Shown here piece after piece: positions 57,573-64,000 of a stretch of 64,000 nt of DNA. This DNA comes from Nonomuraea gerenzanensis. Lineage in GTDB: Bacteria > Actinomycetota > Actinomycetes > Streptosporangiales > Streptosporangiaceae. The DNA is taken from the NCBI RefSeq assembly GCF_020215645.1, contig NZ_CP084058.1, positions 1,612,001-1,676,000 of the forward strand. The letters are read 5' to 3'. The notes under the pieces are model-generated. The model did not search any database, was not told the DNA's origin, and saw nothing but the letters and a program-made list of their open reading frames with translations. A program made the position numbers and the translations under genes. How positions within the stretch are numbered: the first letter of the stretch is position 1; every line of letters begins with the position of its first letter.

Positions 57573-58859
57573 GTGAGCTCTGGCAAGAAGATGTGGTCGG
57601 CGGCCCTGCTCGCCACCGCTGTGCTGGCGGTCACCGCGGCCTGCGGCAGTGGCAGCGGCGGCGGAGAGACCGCCGACGGCAAGATCAAGCTGCGCTTCTC
57701 CTACTGGGGCAGTGACGCGCGGCAGAAGATGACCGAAGAGGCGATCAAGAAGTTCGAGGCCAAGAACCCGACCATCGACGTCGAGGGCGAGTTCTCCGAC
57801 TGGGCCAGCTACTACGAGACGCTGTCCACCAAGGTCGCGGGCAGCGACGCCCCTGACGTCATCAGCCTGGAGATCCGCGGCCTGCGCGAGTACGCCGACC
57901 GTGGCACGCTGGCCGACGTGACCGGCAAGGTCAACACCGGCGACATCGACGCCAAGGTGCTGGCCACCGGCGCCATCGACGGCAAGCAGTACGCCATCCC
58001 CACCGGCGTCAACGCCTTCTCCCTGATCGTCAACAAGGCGCTGGTCGAGCAGTCCAAGGCCGAGCTCCCCGACGACAAGACCTGGACCTGGGAGGACTAC
58101 GTCACCCTGGCCAACAAGGTCACCGCCGGCAGCGGCGGCAAGGTCATCGGCACGCAGCTCAGCTGGAACCCCGCCTACCTGCAGATCTACGCCACGCAGA
58201 AGGGCGAGCAGTTCTACAACGGCAACAAGCTCGGCGTGACGCCTGAGACCATCAAGGAATGGTGGGCGATCATGCAGAGCCTGATCAAGGGCAAGGGTGC
58301 CCCCGACGCCGCCAAGAGCGCCGAGATCGGCGCGACCAGCATCGACCAGTCGCTGCTGGGCACCAACACCGGGTCCATGGGCATGTGGTGGAGCAACCAG
58401 CTCGGCGCGGCCACCAAGGCGTCGGGCCAGCCGCTCGACCTGCTGCGGATGCCGAAGATCAAGGGCGCCACGGTGGGCGGCATGTTCACGCAGCCGGCCA
58501 TGTTCTACAGCGCCTCCTCCAAGACCGAGCACTCCGCCGAGGCCGCGAAGTTCATCGACTTCATGATCAACGACCCCGAGGCGGGCGCGATCATCCTCAG
58601 CGACCGTGGCCTGCCGGCCAGCTCCAAGGTGCTGGCCGCGGTCCGCGACAAGCTCCCCGAGGCCGACCAGAAGACGCTGACGTTCCTGGAGGAGAACAAG
58701 AGCGAGCTGTCCGACCCGCCGGCCGCCCCGCCGAAGGGCTCCAGCGCCACGGAGGACATCATCACCCGCTACTCCGAGGAGGTCATGTTCGGCCGCATGA
58801 CCCCCGACGAGGCCGCGCAGAAGCTGATCACCGAGGTCAACGCCTCCATCGCGGGCTGA
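57573..58859 (+). CDS. Sugar ABC transporter substrate-binding lipoprotein
   Basis: A 428-residue family 1 binding protein. The lipobox TAAC follows the signal at about residue 21, then a Gly/Ser linker. The fold shows LRFSYWGSDARQKMTEEAI and MWWSNQLGAATKASGQPLD. It is encoded 43 bp after the permeases behind GGAGGTAG, so it belongs to the same operon. The ligand is probably an oligosaccharide or uronide, by context with the sugar-acid genes. GTG 57573 is the start. Confidence 0.92.
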   Translation: MSSGKKMWSAALLATAVLAVTAACGSGSGGGETADGKIKLRFSYWGSDARQKMTEEAIKKFEAKNPTIDVEGEFSDWASYYETLSTKVAGSDAPDVISLEIRGLREYADRGTLADVTGKVNTGDIDAKVLATGAIDGKQYAIPTGVNAFSLIVNKALVEQSKAELPDDKTWTWEDYVTLANKVTAGSGGKVIGTQLSWNPAYLQIYATQKGEQFYNGNKLGVTPETIKEWWAIMQSLIKGKGAPDAAKSAEIGATSIDQSLLGTNTGSMGMWWSNQLGAATKASGQPLDLLRMPKIKGATVGGMFTQPAMFYSASSKTEHSAEAAKFIDFMINDPEAGAIILSDRGLPASSKVLAAVRDKLPEADQKTLTFLEENKSELSDPPAAPPKGSSATEDIITRYSEEVMFGRMTPDEAAQKLITEVNASIAG

Positions 58860-58881
58860 GCGCGGTCGTCGAAGGAGAGAC

Positions 58882-60162
58882 ATGAGGTACGCGTTCGTCG
58901 GGCTCGGGCACCGCGCGCAGATGTACGTCGACGCGCTGCTCGGCGAGTGGCGCGACGCCGGCACCATCGTCGCCCTGTGCGACCCGAACCGCACCCGCAT
59001 GGACTACTACGTCCAGCGGATCGGCCGGCAGGTGCCGTGCTACGCACCCGATGAGTTCGGCAAGGTGCTCGAGCTCGCCGACGCGGTCATCGTCACCACC
59101 GTCGACGCCGCCCACGCGCGGTACGTGTGCGCGGCGCTCGACGCCGGCCGCGACGTCATCGTGGAGAAGCCGCTCACGACCGACGCCGACGGCTGCGCGG
59201 CCATCGCCGCCGCCGCGGAGCGCAGCACCGGCAAGCTGATCGTCACGTTCAACTACCGGTACTCGCCCCGCAACTCCGCCGTGCGCCGCCTCCTCCAGGA
59301 GGGCGCGATCGGCGAGGTCACCTCGGTGCACTTCGAGTGGCTGCTCGACACCATCCACGGCGCCGACTACTTCCGCCGCTGGCACCGCGAGCGGGCCAGC
59401 TCGGGCGGGCTGCTCGTGCACAAGTCCACCCACCACTTCGACCTGGTCAACTGGTGGCTGGGCGCGGCGCCCGAGCTGGTCTTCGCCCAGACCGGCCTGC
59501 GCTTCTACGGCGCCGAGAACGCCAGGAACCGGGGGCTGACCGGCCGTCCCGAGCGGGCCCACGGCGCGCCCGGCCTCGGCACGGACCCGTTCCTGCTGGA
59601 CATCTCCAGGGACGAGCGGCTCAAGCGGCTCTACCTGGACGCCGAGCACGAGGACGGCTACATCCGCGACCAGGACGTCTTCGGCGAGGGCATCGACATC
59701 GACGACAACATGTCGGTCATGGTGCGCTACGCCGACCGGGCCGTCCTGACGTACTCGCTGCACGCCCACGCGCCCTGGGAGGGGTACCGGGTGGCCTTCA
59801 ACGGCACGGCGGGGCGGCTGGAGCTGGACGTCGTGGAGCGGGAGTGGACGCCGCCGCACGCCGCCGTCGATCCCAGCGCGGCCTCCAAGGAGCACGCGAG
59901 CGGCGCCTCGGAGCGGCTGCTGCTGCGCCGGCACTGGCGCGAGCCGGAGGAGGTGCCCATCGAGTCAAGGGCCGGTGGGCACGGCGGTGGTGACCGCCTC
60001 CTGCTGAACGACGTCTTCCGGGGCCCGGGCGACGACCCGCTGGCCCGGCAGGCCGGCTATCGCGACGGCATCCGCAGCGTGCTGACCGGCTACGCGGCCG
60101 ACGTCTCCGCGCGTACCGGGGCGCCCGTGCACCTGACCGACGACGGCACGCGTGTTCGCTGA
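58882..60162 (+). CDS. Gfo/Idh/MocA family oxidoreductase
   Basis: A 426-residue NAD(P)-dependent sugar dehydrogenase. The Rossmann start is YAFVGLGHRAQMYVDALL, followed by VEKPLTTDADGCAA with the EKP motif. The C-terminal sheet includes FNYRYSPRNSAVRRLL and MVRYADRAVLTYSLH. It is 22 bp downstream of the binding-protein gene with an AAGGAGAG site, and its stop overlaps the hydrolase start by 11 bp. The substrate is probably the imported sugar; the same locus has a second member, fused to DUF6807. Confidence 0.9.
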   Translation: MRYAFVGLGHRAQMYVDALLGEWRDAGTIVALCDPNRTRMDYYVQRIGRQVPCYAPDEFGKVLELADAVIVTTVDAAHARYVCAALDAGRDVIVEKPLTTDADGCAAIAAAAERSTGKLIVTFNYRYSPRNSAVRRLLQEGAIGEVTSVHFEWLLDTIHGADYFRRWHRERASSGGLLVHKSTHHFDLVNWWLGAAPELVFAQTGLRFYGAENARNRGLTGRPERAHGAPGLGTDPFLLDISRDERLKRLYLDAEHEDGYIRDQDVFGEGIDIDDNMSVMVRYADRAVLTYSLHAHAPWEGYRVAFNGTAGRLELDVVEREWTPPHAAVDPSAASKEHASGASERLLLRRHWREPEEVPIESRAGGHGGGDRLLLNDVFRGPGDDPLARQAGYRDGIRSVLTGYAADVSARTGAPVHLTDDGTRVR

Positions 60163-61231
60163 GCTGGCCGGGATCGCCGCCGCCCAGCGCGGGCTCTACC
60201 CCGTCCTGCCCGGGGCTGAGCTGCGGGCGGCGGCCAGGGACGCCGTCGGGGTGCTCGACCTGGCCGCCGCCGACGTGCGCGTCGAACGCACCTGGACCGA
60301 CGGCGACCTGCACGGCGAGGAGCTGTCGTGGTCGGTGGGGTTCGGGCCGCGCACGCACGCGTACCTGCTCAAACCGCGCGACGCGGACGGGCCGCTGCCC
60401 GGGGTGGTGGCGCTGCACTGCCACGCCGGGATGAAGTACGCCGGCAAGGAGAAGATCGCCGACGGGCCCGAGCCGCCGTCACCCGAGGTGCGGCGGCTGC
60501 GTGCGCAGATCTACGGCGGCCGGGCCTTCGCCGGCGCGCTGGCCCGGCGCGGGTTCGTGGTGCTCGCGCACGACGTGTTCGGCTGGGGCAGCCGCCGCTT
60601 CCCCCTGGAGACTGCTGAGGGGCCGTCCGGCGCGGCGCGTGGGGACGCCCCGGACGCGCCCCTCAGCGAGGCCGACCGGTACGACCTGGCGGCGCGGGAG
60701 CACGAGCACGTCGTGGCCAAACACTGCGCGGTGCTCGGCACCTCGTTCACCGGCGTCGTCGCAGGCGAGGACCTGGCGGCGGCGGCCTACCTGCGCTCCC
60801 GCCCCGACGTCGGCGCGGTCGGCTGCGCGGGCCTGTCGGGCGGCGGCCTGCGGGCGGCGCTGCTCGGCGCGTTCGACCCCGACATGCGCGCGGTCGTGGT
60901 GGCCGCGATGGCCTCCTCCTACCGCGACATGCTCGGCGGGCACGTCGAGCGGCACACCTGGCTGCTCTGGCCGCCCGGCCTGCCAAGACTGGGCGACTAC
61001 CCGGACCTGATGGCCGCCCGCGCGCCCGAGCCGCTCATGGTGCAGTACGCGATGCGCGACGAGCTGTTCCCCGAGACCGGCATGCGGCGCGCGCACGCCA
61101 TCATCGGCGAGCGGTATCGCGACGCCCCCGGCGCCTACGAGGCCGTCTTCGCCGACGTGCCGCACAGCTTCGACGTGCCGATGCAGGAACGGGCCTTCGA
61201 CTGGCTCGCCGCGCAGTTGCCGCGTCCCTAG
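60152..61231 (+). CDS. Alpha/beta hydrolase, dienelactone hydrolase or acetyl-esterase-like
   Basis: A 359-residue alpha/beta hydrolase. The nucleophile elbow is CAGLSGGG (GxSxG), an oxyanion-type stretch is ALHCHAGMKYAGKEK, and a late PHSFDVPM supplies the His. The N-terminal 90 residues are an extra domain (LAGIAAAQRGLYPVLPG) seen in acetyl xylan esterase-like enzymes. GTG 60152 overlaps the Gfo/Idh gene by 11 bp. It probably removes an ester or opens a lactone in the sugar-acid route; the exact role is unknown. It converges with the binding-protein gene at a shared CTAG. Confidence 0.75.
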   Translation: MFAELAGIAAAQRGLYPVLPGAELRAAARDAVGVLDLAAADVRVERTWTDGDLHGEELSWSVGFGPRTHAYLLKPRDADGPLPGVVALHCHAGMKYAGKEKIADGPEPPSPEVRRLRAQIYGGRAFAGALARRGFVVLAHDVFGWGSRRFPLETAEGPSGAARGDAPDAPLSEADRYDLAAREHEHVVAKHCAVLGTSFTGVVAGEDLAAAAYLRSRPDVGAVGCAGLSGGGLRAALLGAFDPDMRAVVVAAMASSYRDMLGGHVERHTWLLWPPGLPRLGDYPDLMAARAPEPLMVQYAMRDELFPETGMRRAHAIIGERYRDAPGAYEAVFADVPHSFDVPMQERAFDWLAAQLPRP

Positions 61232-63012
61232 TCGCCCTGCTTCCAGGTGGCGACCAGCTTGTCGTAGTCGAGCGTCTCCGGCTTGCCGCGCTCGTCGGCC
61301 AGCTTCGGCGCCGGGGCGCCCGGCTGGTCGAGCCAGTACTGGGCGGGACGCTCCTGGTTCAGCTTGGGCGCGCACTGGCCGCCGTACCCCTGCCGCTCGC
61401 GGGAGAGCCGCTCCAGGCGGGACAGGATCTCGTCCTGCTGCCTGGCCAGGTTGTCCATCGACTGCTGCGGCGTGGTCTCGCCGGTCACGGCGGTGGCCAC
61501 GTTCTGCCACCAGAGCTGGGCCAGCTTCGGGTAGTCGGGCACGTTCGTGCCGGTCGGCGTCCACTGCTTGCGGGCCGGGGAGTTGTAGAACTCGATCAGG
61601 CCGCCGTACTTCTCGGCGTTCTGCGAGAAGTACTCGCTCTTGATGTCGGAATCGCGGATGAACGTCAGCCCGACGATCGACTTCTTCAGCGACACCGTCT
61701 TCGAGGTCACGAACTGCGCGTACAGCCAGGCCGCCGCCCTGCGGTCCTGCGGCGTGCTCTTCAGCAGCGTCCACGAGCCGGCGTCCTGGTAACCCAGCTT
61801 GTTGCCGGTCTTCCAGTACGAGCCGTGCGGGCTCGGCGCGATGCGCCACTTGGGCGTGCCGTCGCTGTTGACGACCGGCAGGCCCGGCTTGGTCATGTCG
61901 GCCGTGAACGAGGTGTACCAGAAGATCTGCTGGGCGATGTTGCCCTGCGCGGGGACGGGGCCGGCCTCGCTGAAGTTCATGCCCGCCGCCTCGCGGGGCG
62001 CGTACTTCTTCAGCCAGTCGACGTACTTCGTCAGCGCGTAGACCGCGGCGGGGCCGTTGGTGTCGCCGCCCCGGGAGACCGACGAGCCGACCGGGCGGCA
62101 GTCCTCCACCCTGATGCCCCAGTCGTCCACCGGCAGGCCGTTGGGGATGCCCGGGTCGCCGTTGCCGGCCATCGACAGCCAGGCGTCGGTGAAGCGCCAG
62201 CCCAGCGACGGGTCCTTGCGGCCGTAGTCCATGTGGCCGTAGACCTTCTTGCCGTCGATGGTGCCGTTGCCGTTCACCTTGCTGGTGAAGAACTCGGCGA
62301 TGTCCTCGTAGGCCGCCCAGTTGACCGGGACGCCGAGGTCGTAGCCGTACGCGTCCCTGAACTGCTTCTTGATCTCCGGGTCGGTGAACCAGTCGTAGCG
62401 GAACCAGTAGAGGTTGGCGAACTGCTGGTCGGGGAGCTGGTACAGCTTCTTGTCCGGGCCGGTGGTGAAGCTGATGCCGATGAAGTCGTTCAGGTCCAGC
62501 GTGGGCGAGGTGACGTTCCTGCCCTCGCCGGCCATGTAGTCCGACAGCGGCACCACGTAGTCGCCGCGCGAGTGGGTGCCGATCAGGTCGGAGTCGTTGA
62601 CGTAGGCGTCGTAGATGTTCTGGTTGGACTGGATCTGCGTCTGGAGCTTCTCGACGACGTCGCCCTCCTGGATCAGGTCGTGCTTGATCCTGATGCCGGT
62701 GATCTCGGTGAACGCCTTGGCGAGCTGCCTGGACTCGTACTCGTGGGTGGTGATCGTCTCGGAGACCACGTTGACCTGCATGCCGCGGTACGGCGCGGCG
62801 GCCTTGATGAACCAGTCCAGCTCGGCGAGCTGCTGATCCTTGCTCAGCGTGCTCGGCGTGAACTCCTGCGACACCCACCGCTGGGCCGCGGCCTTGCCGT
62901 CGGCCTCCTTGAAGTCGCTCGCCGGCCTCTCCGCGCTCTGCGTGCAGCCGGCCGCCAACAGGGCGATCACGGCCGCGCCGACGGCGGCGGACCTGCCTGC
63001 CCGATGCCTCAT
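61228..63012 (-). CDS. Glycerol-type ABC transporter substrate-binding lipoprotein (GlpV-like)
   Basis: A 594-residue binding protein, unusually long for sugar family 1 but of the size of the rhizobial glycerol-transporter GlpV. It has a lipobox (ALLAAGC) and a family 1 fold (MQVNVVSETITTHEYESRQLAKA, WRIAPSPHGSYWKTGNKLGY). It is the last gene of the leftward block behind a DUF2160 gene and a permease, the arrangement of glpPQUV. Glycerol as ligand is inferred from that synteny. Its stop shares CTAG with the hydrolase. Confidence 0.75.
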   Translation of the reverse strand: MRHRAGRSAAVGAAVIALLAAGCTQSAERPASDFKEADGKAAAQRWVSQEFTPSTLSKDQQLAELDWFIKAAAPYRGMQVNVVSETITTHEYESRQLAKAFTEITGIRIKHDLIQEGDVVEKLQTQIQSNQNIYDAYVNDSDLIGTHSRGDYVVPLSDYMAGEGRNVTSPTLDLNDFIGISFTTGPDKKLYQLPDQQFANLYWFRYDWFTDPEIKKQFRDAYGYDLGVPVNWAAYEDIAEFFTSKVNGNGTIDGKKVYGHMDYGRKDPSLGWRFTDAWLSMAGNGDPGIPNGLPVDDWGIRVEDCRPVGSSVSRGGDTNGPAAVYALTKYVDWLKKYAPREAAGMNFSEAGPVPAQGNIAQQIFWYTSFTADMTKPGLPVVNSDGTPKWRIAPSPHGSYWKTGNKLGYQDAGSWTLLKSTPQDRRAAAWLYAQFVTSKTVSLKKSIVGLTFIRDSDIKSEYFSQNAEKYGGLIEFYNSPARKQWTPTGTNVPDYPKLAQLWWQNVATAVTGETTPQQSMDNLARQQDEILSRLERLSRERQGYGGQCAPKLNQERPAQYWLDQPGAPAPKLADERGKPETLDYDKLVATWKQGD

Positions 63013-63031
63013 GCGCTTGGCTCCTCTTCTG

Positions 63032-63307
63032 TTAGCCCCATATGCCGATCACGGCCACCACCAGCAGCGCGCAGCCGAGCGCGAGCCACATGGACAGGTC
63101 GGTGATCGCTATCCAGCCGGCCAGCACGACCGCGGCGCTGATCAGGCCGATGTAGAGCCGGTCGCCCCGGTCGGTCTCGATGCGCAGGAAGCCTCGCCTG
63201 GCCACGGGCGGGGACAGGCGGGCCCAGACCGCCATGACGACGAGCAGGAGGGCCAGCCCCGCGAACACCAGCGCCGTGGGGACGGTCCAGACCATCCAGT
63301 CGAGCAT
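63032..63307 (-). CDS. DUF2160 family membrane protein (GlpU-like)
   Basis: A 91-residue protein with an N-terminal helix (MVWTVPTALVFAGLALLLVV), the signature RRGFLRIETDRGDRLYIGLIS, and a further hydrophobic pair (VLAGWIAITDLSMWLALGCALLVV). This is the small conserved protein of glycerol ABC operons; its function is unclear. It lies 2 bp downstream of the permease stop and 20 bp before the binding-protein gene. Confidence 0.82.
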   Translation of the reverse strand: MLDWMVWTVPTALVFAGLALLLVVMAVWARLSPPVARRGFLRIETDRGDRLYIGLISAAVVLAGWIAITDLSMWLALGCALLVVAVIGIWG

Positions 63308-63309
63308 CG

Positions 63310-64000
63310 CTAGACCCTCCCCAGCGCGAAGCCCTTGGCGATGTAGTTGCGGACGAACCAGATGACGATGGCGCCGGGGACGATGGTGAGCACGCCCGCC
63401 GTGGCCAGCAGCCCCCAGTCGACGCCCGCCGCGCTCACCGTCCTGGTCATGGTGGCGGCGATCGGCTTGGCGTTCACCGAGGTGATCGTCCTGGCGATGA
63501 GCAGCTCGACCCAGCTGAACATGAAGCAGAAGAACGCGGTCACGCCGATCGCGGACCGGATCATCGGCAGGAAGATCCTGATGAAGAAGCGCGGCATGGA
63601 ATAGCCGTCGATCGCCGCGGTCTCGTCGATTTCCCGGGGAATCGCGGACATGAATCCTTCGAGGATCCACACCGCGAGCGGGACGTTGAACAGCATGTGC
63701 GCGATGGCCACGCCGAGATGTGTGTCGAACAGCCCGACGCTCTGGTAAATCTGGAAGAACGGCAGCAGGAATACCGCCGCCGGCGCCATGCGATTGGTCA
63801 GCAGCCAGAAGAACAGATGCTTGTCGCCCGCGAATCGGAACCGCGAGAACGCGTACGCGGCGGGCAACGCCACGGTGAGCGACATCACCGCGTTCAGCGA
63901 GGTGTAGATGATGGAGTTCAGATAGCTCGAATACCACGCGGAGTCGGTGAAGAAAGTGACGTAGTTGTCGAACGTCACGCGCTGCGGAATGAGCGAGAAA
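63310..64000 (-). CDS. Glycerol/sugar ABC transporter permease (GlpQ/MalG-like), partial at window edge
   Basis: The 5' end lies beyond the window; the frame stays open through base 64000 (SLIPQRVTFDNYVTFF). The visible 229 codons cover five or so membrane segments, including VALPAAYAFSRFRFAG and a coupling loop ETAAIDGYSMPRFFIRIFLPM. It matches MalG-type permeases, and with the DUF2160 and long binding-protein genes it fits a glycerol transporter (GlpQ position). Confidence 0.85.
   Translation of the reverse strand, partial: FSLIPQRVTFDNYVTFFTDSAWYSSYLNSIIYTSLNAVMSLTVALPAAYAFSRFRFAGDKHLFFWLLTNRMAPAAVFLLPFFQIYQSVGLFDTHLGVAIAHMLFNVPLAVWILEGFMSAIPREIDETAAIDGYSMPRFFIRIFLPMIRSAIGVTAFFCFMFSWVELLIARTITSVNAKPIAATMTRTVSAAGVDWGLLATAGVLTIVPGAIVIWFVRNYIAKGFALGRV

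Noticed and set aside
57444..59000. A 518-codon minus-strand frame opposite the sugar-binding protein
   Set aside because: It is antisense to an unmistakable ABC binding-protein gene, with no family signature.

Overview
The window is high-GC actinomycete DNA. Its left edge (about 0-12 kb) matches, in gene content, order and orientation, the dbv28-dbv37 end of the A40926 (dalbavancin precursor) glycopeptide cluster. That makes a Nonomuraea-like member of the Streptosporangiaceae the best guess, possibly an A40926-type producer. This rests on recognising the families, not on a database comparison.

0-12.2 kb, glycopeptide tailoring and monomer supply: a CmlA-type diiron beta-hydroxylase, a bicovalent-FAD hexose oxidase, a hotdog thioesterase and the overlapping block dpgA-dpgB-dpgC-dpgD-cation/proton antiporter for 3,5-dihydroxyphenylglycine. 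A type II thioesterase and the arylglycine aminotransferase follow. A relic of an FMN alpha-hydroxy-acid oxidase, overlapped by a StrR-type inverted repeat, sits just upstream of the thioesterase. The edge is marked by an IS3-type transposase scrap and a tRNA-Arg(CCG) gene.

12.2-23 kb, ordinary chromosome: single-domain response regulator, AIM24 protein, YbaK/EbsC deacylase, secreted SGNH hydrolase with a cellulose-binding domain, universal stress protein coupled to a Cys-rich secreted protein, TPP riboswitch plus thiC, small secreted protein, SDR, and a four-gene betaine/choline-type ABC transporter.

23-31 kb, accessory island: pentapeptide-repeat membrane protein with three rare TTA codons, an nSTAND-type NTPase with TPR-like helices, a 65-residue acidic protein, an NB-ARC/TPR protein resembling those of FxSxx-COOH RiPP loci, and an HExxH protein resembling peptide beta-hydroxylases. 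No radical SAM gene is visible. This is the best candidate here for an undescribed system.

31-42 kb: SDR; an acidic-tailed secreted protein with a two-component system, DUF4956 and a VTC-domain protein; two short tandem-repeat arrays; a class A penicillin-binding protein; and a decayed patch of gene fragments around an XRE-cupin regulator and a DUF6879-like protein.

42-49.6 kb: a peptide-type ABC operon with a fused permease-ATPase and a terminal acyl-CoA dehydrogenase, divergent from a TetR gene across a perfect 30-bp palindrome. 49.6-61.2 kb: a LacI-controlled sugar-acid locus, with a leftward enzyme operon (epimerase/uronate-dehydrogenase-like, KdgD-like, enolase-superfamily, Gfo/Idh-DUF6807 fusion) and a rightward sugar ABC transporter with Gfo/Idh and alpha/beta-hydrolase genes. 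61.2-64 kb: the end of a glycerol-type ABC operon, cut by the window edge.
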